Origin: an uncultured Clostridia bacterium
GTDB taxonomy: Bacteria; Bacillota; Clostridia; Christensenellales; UBA1242
DNA: 51,122 nucleotides
NCBI GenBank assembly: GCA_934749845.1
Contig: CAKVHQ010000009.1
Location: forward strand, 1-51,122
Reading direction: 5' to 3'
Part shown: positions 31,299 through 40,900 of the stretch, one piece after another
How the letters are laid out: each line of letters opens with the position of its first letter
How positions within the stretch are numbered: position 1 is the stretch's first letter
Notes under the pieces: model-generated
What the model was told of the DNA's origin: nothing
The model's input: the letters and a program-made list of their open reading frames with translations, nothing else
Databases searched by the model: none
Program-made: the position numbers and the translations under genes

Positions 31299-32977
31299 TT
31301 TTCAACTTCTCCTTCTTCATTATCCTTTTCTTTTTCATCATTAAAGAACACCAAAGTGTTAACCGATATATCCACCAAACTGTTTTTTAAGTCCGACAGT
31401 TCATTCATTATATTAAAAATATTGTTTCCAGTATCTTTTTCACTTTTTTGTGAGTAAGCGAAAGTAGACACTCGCTTGTCGTTTGACTTCAAAGCAGAAA
31501 TTTCTTCTTCTATATCTAAAATTTGGTCAACAAACTCGTAGCACTTGAATGAAAAGTTTTCATTATAATAGTTTTCAAAAATTTCGTTTAACAAAACATT
31601 TATTTTATCAAGTTTATCAAATATTTTTTTAAGTGTGTTTTTTTGTCTAACCTTTATATTTAGCCTTTGCCCGTCAACCACATTTTGTTCAATAACTTTA
31701 TTGATATTTTGGATTATGTTTTTTAGATTATTAACAAAGTGTTGAACAAAAATAATATTTCGTTGGTCGTTAATTTGCGTTTGTGATGAAATTTTAATTG
31801 TGTTTGAAAATACCGCATCGCAATTATGTTCAAGTTCCATTAAGCCTTGCTTTAATGCTTTTGGATTTTTAACATCGCTTGAAAGCATATAAGTGTTAAG
31901 TTTATCAAAGCAGACTTTATAATCTTCAAGCAATTTTAATGCACCAAAATTTAATTTTTTAATTGCTAGTGTTGGAGTTTCAAGCTCTCCACTTCTTATT
32001 GTGAAAGCACTTTTTATCTCTTTTTTACTGCGTCTAACCAATAGTTTTGTTAGTTTTGTGCAACCTTTTGCGAAAGATAAAGTTATAATCGCGGTAATAA
32101 CATTAAAGATTAAGTTAACAAAAAGCACTTGCAAAGTTGTGTTTTTTATTATGTTCGTTAACAAATTTGTCCATGGAACAAACAAAGTTAAAAGCGTGAA
32201 CAGTATCGTTCCAAAAAGATTAAATATTAAATGAAACCAAGCAACACGCTTACCATCTGTGTTTGTTGAATATCCAGTTATGATTGTTGTTAAGCATGTT
32301 CCTATGTTCACACCATAAACCAAATAGCACGCACTTACAATATCAAACCCCACACCAGAAGATGTTGCCATTAAAGAAATTATGATAGCAAACGAGCCAA
32401 ATGACGATTGAAGCAGTGCAGTAATTAAAGCACCAACAACAATTAAAAGAAATGGATTTTTAAAACTTAATATAAACGAATCAAACCCCGACAAAGTTTT
32501 AAAGAAATCTGTTCCGTTTGAAATCATAACAAGTCCTGCAAATAAAATTCCAAAGCCAATAAGCGTGTTTCCAACATTTTTTAAGGTTGGATTATTTTTT
32601 GCAAATAGGTTAATAACAACGCCAACCAAAGCAAAACTTGCAATAATCACAACAACATTAAAACTTTCAAATGCGAGCAAGAATGCTGATATTGCCGTGC
32701 CAACATTACAACCAATTATTAAATTTATGCCTTGAAATAAAGTTATAATTCCAGCGCCAGCAAACCCAACAAACATCGCTGTTGACGCTGTTGAACTTTG
32801 AAGCACAAAAGTTATAAGTGTTCCCAAACCAAAACTTGAAAAACGATTGCCTGCAAATTTATTTATTTTTTTTCTAAAATTCGCACCCAATAACTTTTCA
32901 AGCGATTGCCCCATGAATTGCACGCCAAACAAAAGCAAACCAATTCCTGTTAAAAATAAAAATATGGCTGTATTCAT
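31295..32977 (-). CDS. Na+/phosphate cotransporter family protein with PhoU-like tail
   Basis: The 560-residue protein belongs to the NptA/PNaS family. The membrane part (residues about 1-310) has the two inverted QSS repeats that form the transport path (LQSSTASTAMFVG and LQSSFGSFAIIIS). The cytoplasmic C-terminal ~200 residues are helical and PhoU-like, as in bacterial YjbB/NptA relatives. It ends in an acidic tail. It likely moves inorganic phosphate with sodium. It is the first gene of an operon with pgk, tpiA and gpmI. AAGGAG precedes the ATG at 32975-32977. Confidence 0.92.
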   Translation of the reverse strand: MNTAIFLFLTGIGLLLFGVQFMGQSLEKLLGANFRKKINKFAGNRFSSFGLGTLITFVLQSSTASTAMFVGFAGAGIITLFQGINLIIGCNVGTAISAFLLAFESFNVVVIIASFALVGVVINLFAKNNPTLKNVGNTLIGFGILFAGLVMISNGTDFFKTLSGFDSFILSFKNPFLLIVVGALITALLQSSFGSFAIIISLMATSSGVGFDIVSACYLVYGVNIGTCLTTIITGYSTNTDGKRVAWFHLIFNLFGTILFTLLTLFVPWTNLLTNIIKNTTLQVLFVNLIFNVITAIITLSFAKGCTKLTKLLVRRSKKEIKSAFTIRSGELETPTLAIKKLNFGALKLLEDYKVCFDKLNTYMLSSDVKNPKALKQGLMELEHNCDAVFSNTIKISSQTQINDQRNIIFVQHFVNNLKNIIQNINKVIEQNVVDGQRLNIKVRQKNTLKKIFDKLDKINVLLNEIFENYYNENFSFKCYEFVDQILDIEEEISALKSNDKRVSTFAYSQKSEKDTGNNIFNIMNELSDLKNSLVDISVNTLVFFNDEKEKDNEEGEVEK

Positions 32978-33081
32978 AATTGCTCCTTACTTTTCTTTAA
33001 AATATTTTATAAAATTTTTTTTAAAAAACAAAATATTATTATTTATAAAATAATAATTCTACCCGAAAATGCTCACAAAAA

Positions 33082-33108
33082 ACAAAAAAAGCGAATAAAC
33101 TTCGCTTT
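33082..33108 (-). terminator. Terminator of dusB
   Basis: Stem AAAGCGAA/TTCGCTTT and T7 on the minus strand, starting at the stop codon. Confidence 0.85.
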
Positions 33109-34040
33109 TAACTAACTTTAAAAAAATCTTTTAATAAATTTAAAACATTATCTAGGTCTTCTTCTAACATCAATTTTTGTTTAAATTCGCTTGATGCACC
33201 TGTGTTTTTTAAATAAAATGCAATATGCTTTCGCATATTAAGAGTGATAAATCTATCACTAAAATATTTTTTTAAAGTTTGGATATGTTCATCAATCAAA
33301 TCAAACTTATTTACATTAACATCATGTCCCAAAATATTGGAAAAAATCGTTGGATTTCCAAGTGAGCCTCTGCCAATCATAACGGCATCGGCTTTGGTTT
33401 GAGTAAGCAAATTTTGGTACGATTTTAAATCGACAACATCTCCATTTGCAACAACCGGGATAGATAGTTCACTCTTAACATTTTTTATGCTTTCTGCATC
33501 CACCACGCCACTATACATTTGGCTTTGCGTTCTGCCATGCACTGTTATTAAACTTGCACCACATTTTTCCATGTATTTCGCAAATTCAACAGCAACATTG
33601 TCGTTTGCATAGCCAAGTCTCATTTTAACAGTTACCGGCTTGTTGGTTGAGTCAACACACGCCTTAACAATATCACCCGCAAGAAATTTGTTTGTTAGCA
33701 AAAACGAGCCTTCATGGTTTTTAACAATCTTTGGCGCTGGGCAACCCATGTTTATATCTATAATGTCAAATTTATTAAGCAATTTGTTTTGACAGGCTTT
33801 TGCCATAACCAAAGGTTCATGTCCAAAAATTTGAACAGCCTTAATCTTTTCATTTTCGTCTGTGATTAACAAATCTTTGGTTTTCTCGCTGTCGAACATC
33901 ATTGCCTTTGCACTTACCATTTCAGTGTAAGTTAAACTAGCACCAAATTTGGTACACAACCTTCTAAAGCCAACATCTGTGTATCCAGCCATAGGTGCTA
34001 AAAATGCACCTTCTTTTATTTCAACGTTTTTAATTTTCAT
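33108..34040 (-). CDS. dusB: tRNA-dihydrouridine synthase (DusB type)
   Basis: This flavoenzyme reduces uridine to dihydrouridine in tRNA D-loops. The 310-residue protein shows LAPMAGYTDVGFRRLC, the QIFGHEP motif, the catalytic Cys in DINMGCPAPKIV, the FMN-binding VTVKMRLGY, TVHGRTQSQMYSG and MIGRGSLGNPTIF, plus a helical C-terminal tRNA-binding domain. No ribosome site precedes the ATG at 34038-34040; TATGAT of a 17-spaced promoter ends nine bases upstream, so the message may be leaderless. Its target uridine position cannot be told from sequence. Confidence 0.95.
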   Translation of the reverse strand: MKIKNVEIKEGAFLAPMAGYTDVGFRRLCTKFGASLTYTEMVSAKAMMFDSEKTKDLLITDENEKIKAVQIFGHEPLVMAKACQNKLLNKFDIIDINMGCPAPKIVKNHEGSFLLTNKFLAGDIVKACVDSTNKPVTVKMRLGYANDNVAVEFAKYMEKCGASLITVHGRTQSQMYSGVVDAESIKNVKSELSIPVVANGDVVDLKSYQNLLTQTKADAVMIGRGSLGNPTIFSNILGHDVNVNKFDLIDEHIQTLKKYFSDRFITLNMRKHIAFYLKNTGASSEFKQKLMLEEDLDNVLNLLKDFFKVS

Positions 34041-34049
34041 AACTAATAC

Positions 34050-34078
34050 ATCATATCGTATTTTTTAAAAAAAGTAAA
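34050..34078 (-). promoter_or_regulatory. Promoter directly upstream of dusB
   Basis: TTTACT (34073-34078), 17-base spacer, TATGAT (34050-34055), minus strand; predicted start within about three bases of the ATG. Confidence 0.55.
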
Positions 34079-34080
34079 TT

Positions 34081-35670
34081 CTATTTTCTTTTAAATTGTG
34101 GCAGTTTGAAAATTTCTTCTTTTTTTATAGTTTTTGTTAGCAATAAATTTACTAGATACAACATTCCACCAACCAAAATTACGCACAAAGTAAGTAGTCT
34201 TGAAGTTACAAAGTTTTTTAATATTAGTTTGGAAATTTCAATTCCCGCAAGCATAACAAAAACACAAAAAGCAGGTTTTACTAAAAAATCTTTGAAAGAA
34301 AAATCAATTTTTAGTTGTGTTTTTAAATATCTAACATCTAAACTTAATGCAATTGCAAAACAAACAACATCGCTTATCGCAAGACCATAAATGTTGAATT
34401 TTGGGCTTGAAACAAGCAAAAATGTGCAAATTGTTTTAATAATGCATGCAAAAAGCAAATTTTTAACAGGAACATAACTTTTGTTTATTGCTTGCAAAAT
34501 TGCAGTAACCACACTTAAAAGCGAAACATACAAAATGTTTATGCTACTTATTCTAACCAAGTCGACAACCACTGTTAATTGGTCAAACATAGTGCTACTT
34601 AAACCATTTTGATACAAAAACAAAACTAAATCTTTGCTTAAAAGCAAAAAAGCAAAACAACATGGCAAAGCAATTAGCCAAGCATATTTAATGCATGTGG
34701 AACTTTTTTTCTCACATTCCTTTATGTCGTTTGCACTAAATGATGATGTTATGCTTGGAATTAGTGCTGTTGCCAAAGCACTTGAAATTACTGTTGGCAA
34801 ATTAACAAGTGAGCCTACAAGTCCATCTTCAAGTCCAAACAAACATGTTGCAACATTAGATGAAATGGTCGCTTTTGACAAAAGCCAAATTGTTATTGAA
34901 CTTTCAAGAGCATACACAAGTGGCATAATCGCTCCGTTAAGCATTATTGGAAAACTTGTTTTTAAAATATTTTTGCAAGCCTGTTTAAGTGATAAAGATA
35001 GTTGTGATGATTTTTGTTTAATCTTATTTTTTGAAAATATAAAATACCTAATAATCAAATAAAGCAGTGCACTAAATTCGCTTATTGATATTCCAATAAA
35101 AGCACCAAAAACAGCAAAAGTTACGCCTAAATGTTTTAATTTGCTTGCTAAAAACAGACTGAAAATTAGTTTTACGGACTGTTCAACAATCATGCTAACA
35201 CCTGTTGGTGCCATGTTTTGCATACCTTGGAAGTATCCTCTAAACGCACTAATCATGCTTGAGAAAACTAACGCAGGCACAAGTGCAAAATAGCATATGT
35301 AAAAGTTTCTGTTACCTTGAAAAGACGACAAAGGCACAGCAAGCAAAACAATTAGCAAACTAACTAAAACCGAAAACCCTAGCATCAACAAACAAGAACC
35401 TTTTAAAATTTGCTTTGCATTATTTTTGTTGTTGTTTTGATTTTCTAAACTAACAAGTTTACTTACGCCAAGAGAATTTCCACCAGAAACAAAAATCAAA
35501 AAAAACGAGTAAACTGGAAAAATTAGTTGAAAAATTCCAAGCCCATTAGAGCCTATCAAATTTATTAAAGGAACACGAAAAAATGCTCCAATAATTTTTG
35601 CTAGCAAACTTGTAATTGTTAAAATTAGCGTTCCAAAAAGTAATTTGTTTTTTTGTTCTTTCATACTCAT
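34081..35670 (-). CDS. SpoVB/MurJ-type lipid-linked oligosaccharide flippase
   Basis: The 529-residue protein has about 14 membrane helices and the start typical of SpoVB-like MOP flippases (LLAKIIGAFFRVPLINLIG, GIFQLIFPVYSFFL). Such proteins flip lipid II or other undecaprenyl-linked sugars outward; SpoVB acts in spore cortex synthesis. It is next to spoVT, as in several Clostridia. The reading frame extends upstream to 35709 but that part is the spoVT terminator, so the start is put at ATG 35668-35670; another ATG lies two codons in. No ribosome site is seen for either. Confidence 0.87.
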   Translation of the reverse strand: MSMKEQKNKLLFGTLILTITSLLAKIIGAFFRVPLINLIGSNGLGIFQLIFPVYSFFLIFVSGGNSLGVSKLVSLENQNNNKNNAKQILKGSCLLMLGFSVLVSLLIVLLAVPLSSFQGNRNFYICYFALVPALVFSSMISAFRGYFQGMQNMAPTGVSMIVEQSVKLIFSLFLASKLKHLGVTFAVFGAFIGISISEFSALLYLIIRYFIFSKNKIKQKSSQLSLSLKQACKNILKTSFPIMLNGAIMPLVYALESSITIWLLSKATISSNVATCLFGLEDGLVGSLVNLPTVISSALATALIPSITSSFSANDIKECEKKSSTCIKYAWLIALPCCFAFLLLSKDLVLFLYQNGLSSTMFDQLTVVVDLVRISSINILYVSLLSVVTAILQAINKSYVPVKNLLFACIIKTICTFLLVSSPKFNIYGLAISDVVCFAIALSLDVRYLKTQLKIDFSFKDFLVKPAFCVFVMLAGIEISKLILKNFVTSRLLTLCVILVGGMLYLVNLLLTKTIKKEEIFKLPQFKRK

Positions 35671-35697
35671 AGTTTGTGTTTTTTTTATTTTTTTAAC

Positions 35698-35724
35698 AAA
35701 AAAAGGCACTTTTTATGCCTTTTT
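35698..35724 (-). terminator. Terminator of spoVT
   Basis: Stem AAAAGGCA/TGCCTTTT with a 7-base loop and T-runs on both strands. Confidence 0.85.
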
Positions 35725-35734
35725 AATATGTTTT

Positions 35735-36280
35735 TTATGCAATTTGCTCGGCTAAAAAATTTGCCATGCATTTTAAAACGGTTTTTTCGGTTATAGAAAC
35801 TTTGCCTTGTTGCTTGTTAAAACAAACGATTGCGCCATATGTATCTCCGCTAGCAATAATTGGAATTATGATTTGCCCAAAGTATTCATTTTGCTCGTTG
35901 TCATATAGTTCAATAACGCTTTCGCCGTCAAGTTTATTTATTATTGTATCTTTTCGAGTTTCAATAATTTTTTCAAGTTTGTTTGAAATTGGCTTATTCA
36001 AAGCCAAACTTTTGTTAACACCAAAAATTGAAATAACTTTGTCTTTATCGCAAATAAAAACTGGCATAGATAATGTTTGATACAAACTAGAACAAATTTC
36101 ATCTGCAAAATCTTTTATTTCAAAAAGCATTGAATATTTTTTTAAAACAAGTTCATCATTCTCTCCACAAAAAATTTCAAGCGGTGTGCCTTCTTTAATT
36201 TTAAATGTACGCCTAATTTCCTTTGGAATTACAATTCGTCCAAGTTCGTCTATTCTTCTTACAATTCCAGTTGCCTTCAT
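35735..36280 (-). CDS. spoVT: Stage V sporulation protein T (AbrB-GAF regulator)
   Basis: SpoVT tunes forespore gene expression late in sporulation in Bacillus and Clostridium. The 181-residue protein begins MKATGIVRRIDELGRIVIPK, nearly the same as B. subtilis SpoVT, followed by EIRRTFKIKEGTPLEIF (AbrB swapped-hairpin domain). A GAF-like domain follows from about residue 55 (MPVFICDKDKVISIFG). The ATG at 36278-36280 has GAGGAG at proper spacing; an in-frame TTG just before it is not needed. Its presence supports a sporulating or recently sporulating lineage. Confidence 0.95.
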   Translation of the reverse strand: MKATGIVRRIDELGRIVIPKEIRRTFKIKEGTPLEIFCGENDELVLKKYSMLFEIKDFADEICSSLYQTLSMPVFICDKDKVISIFGVNKSLALNKPISNKLEKIIETRKDTIINKLDGESVIELYDNEQNEYFGQIIIPIIASGDTYGAIVCFNKQQGKVSITEKTVLKCMANFLAEQIA

Positions 36281-36355
36281 CAAAAAACTCCTCTTTCAAA
36301 GTTATTATTTGCTAGAGAAGTTTTTTTATGTAAAATTTTGTAAACTTTTCGTAAA

Positions 36356-37819
36356 TTATAGTATTGCTGAAAACAGTCTTGAGATTGACATTCCCAGTTT
36401 TTTGAAAATGATTAGTTTTTTAAAGAATTTTGCGTCAATTAAATCGCTAGATTTTTTATCTTCTTCAAAATCTTGATAAAATGGCATTATGTTTTGCTCG
36501 CCGTAAATGATTGAATTTACTTCAAAATTAAGCGCAAAAGAACGAATATCAATATTACAACTGCCCATTGTTAACACTTCATCGTCAATCATCAACGCTT
36601 TGGCGTGCATAAACCCGTGATACAGATGAATATTTGCACCCAACTGTTGAATTTCTTTTAAATATGATAATGTCGCAAAGTAGACGAAATATTTATCCGG
36701 CTTTTTAGGCACGATAATATCCACTTTAACTCCACACAGAAGTGCAATTTTTAACGCGTTTTTAAATTCATCATCCAAAACAAAATAAGGTGTTTCAATT
36801 TTTATTGATTTTTTTGCAGTTAAAATCATTTTTATCATCATTTCTTCGATGTTACGATTGTCATTTCGAGTTGGACCACTTGAAACAATTTGCATTGGAG
36901 TGTTGCCTTCGACATGTTTTGTGGAGTAGTAATTTTCGTTTAAAAACTCCTCATTTTTTTCTGGGATTTTGTTTGAAAGTCGCCAATCCGAAATAAAAAT
37001 GTTTTGTAAAGAATAAACTGCTTGACCTTGAATTTTGATATGTAGATCACGCCAAGGTGAAACCTTCTTTTTCTTGCCCATGTGGTCGTTTCTCAAGTTC
37101 ATTCCGCCCATATAAGCGGTTTCGCCGTCTATTACAACTATCTTTCTGTGGTTACGGTAATTTGCTCTAAAATTTAGCAATTTCAGCCCCAAAAATGCAG
37201 GGAAAAATTCTTCAACCTTGCCTCCTGCCTTTTTAAGTTTTCTAAAATGCCTTTTGTGAGTTAATAATGAGCCGATTGAGTCGTAAAGAACTCGAACCTT
37301 AACGCCCTGTTTGGCTTTTTCAACTAAAATGTCTTTAATTTGTTTGCCTGTTTTGTCGTTAGCAAAAATATAAAACATAATGTTTATTGTTTTTGTTGCG
37401 TTTAACAAATCGTTTTTCAAACTTTCAAGCATTTTGTTTCCGTCATTAAAATATGTAATATTATTATGAGAATAGAACACAGAGTTTGCATTTTGCAAAT
37501 TTAGCATAACAATGTCTTGATATTTTCCCAAACTTTCGTTTTTATTTTCTAATGTGTTTAAATGACTAATTTGCTCTTGTAATGCCTCGTTATATTTTTC
37601 GTTGTACAATTTTCTCTTTTTCATTAAAAGTTTGGTTTTTGTTCCAAGTCCGTACCCAATCATAACATAAAGCAGTAAACCTAAAAATGGAAATATTATT
37701 AAAACCAAACTCCATGCCGTAACTCTTATTGGCTTTTTATGCTCAATAAAAATCATTCCAATAATGGAAAGTAAACATAATATGTAGTTAATAAGTAAAC
37801 AAATTTGAATAGGCGACAT
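36356..37819 (-). CDS. cls: Cardiolipin synthase (phospholipase D family)
   Basis: This enzyme joins two phosphatidylglycerol molecules into cardiolipin. The 487-residue protein has two N-terminal membrane helices (about residues 3-23 and 31-55), then two HKD motifs: HRKIVVIDGETAYMGG and HAKALMIDDEVLTMGS, the pair that forms the active site. The length and layout match bacterial ClsA/Cls. The frame is open back to 37876, but the ATG at 37817-37819 has AAGGAA and gives the family start. Confidence 0.95.
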   Translation of the reverse strand: MSPIQICLLINYILCLLSIIGMIFIEHKKPIRVTAWSLVLIIFPFLGLLLYVMIGYGLGTKTKLLMKKRKLYNEKYNEALQEQISHLNTLENKNESLGKYQDIVMLNLQNANSVFYSHNNITYFNDGNKMLESLKNDLLNATKTINIMFYIFANDKTGKQIKDILVEKAKQGVKVRVLYDSIGSLLTHKRHFRKLKKAGGKVEEFFPAFLGLKLLNFRANYRNHRKIVVIDGETAYMGGMNLRNDHMGKKKKVSPWRDLHIKIQGQAVYSLQNIFISDWRLSNKIPEKNEEFLNENYYSTKHVEGNTPMQIVSSGPTRNDNRNIEEMMIKMILTAKKSIKIETPYFVLDDEFKNALKIALLCGVKVDIIVPKKPDKYFVYFATLSYLKEIQQLGANIHLYHGFMHAKALMIDDEVLTMGSCNIDIRSFALNFEVNSIIYGEQNIMPFYQDFEEDKKSSDLIDAKFFKKLIIFKKLGMSISRLFSAIL

Positions 37820-37882
37820 ATCTTTTCCTTCTTTACAAACTTTATTATAGAAAAAAACTTTAAATAATACAAACAAAGTTAT

Positions 37883-37911
37883 AAAAAAATAGGATTTTTC
37901 AATCCTATTTT
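37883..37911 (-). terminator. Terminator of the 1401-residue protein gene
   Basis: Stem AAAATAGGATT/AATCCTATTTT, loop TTTC, T-run on the minus strand; the stem includes the stop codon. Confidence 0.85.
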
Positions 37912-40900
37912 ATTTTGTCTTAACCAACAAATTTAATGTATAGTCAACAGTTTTTATTAAACCATTTTCAAGTGTAACTGTGTATGAATAGGCAATTTGA
38001 ATTTTATAGTCTTCAACTATAGAGCCTGTCATTACCAAGTTTCCATTTTCAATTTTGAATAACTCGCCATAATCTCCAACCAAACTGCATGTTGGCTCTG
38101 TTTGACTTGTTATTAAACTTTCCATTCCAGACTTCGTTTGTAATGATACAATATCGTTTAACGAAATTTGTTTACCGCTAGCAAACACAGTTTCTAAACT
38201 TGTTCCCATGGAAGATAAAGTAACATTATTTTCTGCATTTTCATTTAACTTAATTTGCGAAATTGGTTCAACATTAAGTTTGAATTTGAAAATTCCACTT
38301 TCCATGTATTCACTTAAATTTTCTCCATCAGTAAAGCAATAGTAGCCGTTAATGGTTATTGTTGGTGCGATGCCTTGAAGAACTGCACTAGACTTAATTT
38401 TGCCTTCTTTTATTTTCACATCGCCATTTGGGTCGGTATAGTTAAATCTTAAAACAAATCTTATTTCGTATTGTTTGCCATCTAATACAAAGTAAATAAT
38501 ACTATCATTTGTTGGATTTTTTGTTATATTCTTTTCAGTAGAGTCAGCAGATTCATTTTCTGTAAAGCCATAGTTATCTTTTAGTTTATTTATAATTACA
38601 TTTCTCATGTCTAAAGGCATGTAGATTACAGTTATTAAATCGCCATCAAAACCTGTTATTTTGCTATCGTTTCCCACTCTGTAATTTGAATAACTGCTGT
38701 TTGTAATATAGTACAATCCGCCATCATTAACAAGTAAATTATTTTCGTCAATTTTAAGGTCGAACAAGGTTACGCTATCTCCAGCATTTATATTCTGTGT
38801 GGTGTTTTCGCCATTTTCTATATAATAATCTGGAATTAAAACATAGTTATAAGTTTGCGATAGTTCATAACCAAATTTGGTTGAAATTTTAATTTTAATA
38901 TAAACTTTTTCGGTAACTCTGTTTGTTTTTAAATAATTTAAAATATTTCCATCTTGATTGTCTGTTATAAAATCATATTTCATATTAGAAATTATTTCAA
39001 AATTATAAAGAGATGGTCGTAGAATTGAATAATTTACTTCTTCACTTTCGGTAAGTTTCCATTGTAAGCCAATTTTTTGACCTTCAACACCTTCTCCGTT
39101 TTCAGTAATCTTTTTCTTTTCATATCCAATAAAGTCTATTAAATTGGTTAATTGTCCGTCATATGAAGCCACAATTTGTCTGTATTTAGCAAATTGTTGT
39201 TCATAGTAAGAGTTAAGTTCGCTTTCCACAGGGCTATCAACCTTAACATATTGCTCTAAATCGTTTAAAGTATAATATGTTTTATTTGCGTCAATTTGGG
39301 TATCTAGTGTTTTAACAAAGGCATAATCAGTGTCTACAACTTCATAGTTTGTACCATAATTAAACTCTTGCTCTTTTAAGAATGGATATTTTGTGTTAAT
39401 TACAAAAGGATTGGAAAATACTTTAACATTATCGTCATATCTTGTGCAATATGCAATTAAAATTGCTCTTCCTTGCTTTTTAACATCAAATTGTAAAACT
39501 GGAACATCGTCTTCGTTATAAATTGGATAGCCCGACTTAATTTCAAGAACAGAGGTATCTTCAACAAAATACTGTTTTATAATTTCATCTGTTAGATTAT
39601 TAAGTGTGGAGATATCGACGCTTTCATCTTTAAGACTATATAGTTTGTAAACAATTTCGTCATGACCTTCGGCTTGGGAAGGAGATTTTTTCAAACTAAC
39701 TTCCAATTCCTTTTCTTGTTTTCCACTGTCAACAGTCCAATACATATTATCGTTTTGCGAATTCAAAACCAAATAGACATCAGCCGAATTTGATTCTTCA
39801 TTTCCAGTGTTTGAAAGTAAAGTTAAATTTTCCAAAACAAACTTTTTAGCCTTTAATGATAAGTTGCATTGTCTTTTGCCATTAAAGTCAACTATCAAAC
39901 TTTCAACTAAACTTTCGTCTGTAACATTAAATATTTCAATAGAAAGTAAGTAAACTGTTTCGCCGTCAATCGTGGCTTCAATTAGGCTAGTGCCAAGTTT
40001 AACGAATTTATCGGCTTGAACAATTTCTGTTCCAAGTCTAAACACCAAGGTGTCGTTAAATGCTTCATATAATGCTTCTTCATCGTTTACATTAAGTTTC
40101 AAATATACTTTTTGTCCGTTATAAATTGTTGCTTCATAAACGCTGTTTAAATTATCTTTTTTGATAATAAACATTTCGTCATCTTCTGCAATTTCTTCAT
40201 ATGAACCTGCATTTTCTTTGTATAGCGTTAATGTTGATTCTGGCAATATTTTAAGCACTTGACGCACTTGAACATCAATATAATCAGACTTTGCAACAAT
40301 TTGGCATCGTGCCAAAACATCTTCGTCAATTATAACAGTTGTTCCGTCTTGATTTACTATGGCGTTATTTTCTTTATCAAGCAAGTTTCCGTTTATGTCT
40401 GTTTTTAAAATAACTGCACAAATTTTGCTATTGCCTCTTGAAATTGGAGTTAAAACATAGCCATTTTGTGTAATTTCCAAACTAATGATGTCGTCTGCAA
40501 GTTTATAGTTACCTTCACTATCTTCAACAACAAACACAAACGATTTGTATGGATATTTCCCACTTTGAATTAAACTTTGCAAGGTTTGATTTGATTCGGT
40601 ATCAAACACCCATGCATTTGATAATTCTGTGTATGTTTTTTGATTTTCTATTGCTTTATCGTATTCAAGTTCGATAAGGTCAAATAACTCATTATCTTTC
40701 TTAACTGTTAAATCTATGGTTTGAATTGGTTCGATGTTAACTGGGATAAAATCGTACCAAGTATCTTCACCAACTGTTAAGTATGCAACAAGACAAGTTT
40801 TGCTTGAAGTTGTTTCCAAAACCGAAACAACCCAACTTGGCTCGTTTATTCCTTGTTCTTTTCTTGTTTGAATAAACTTGTCGCTAAACTTAATAAATTG

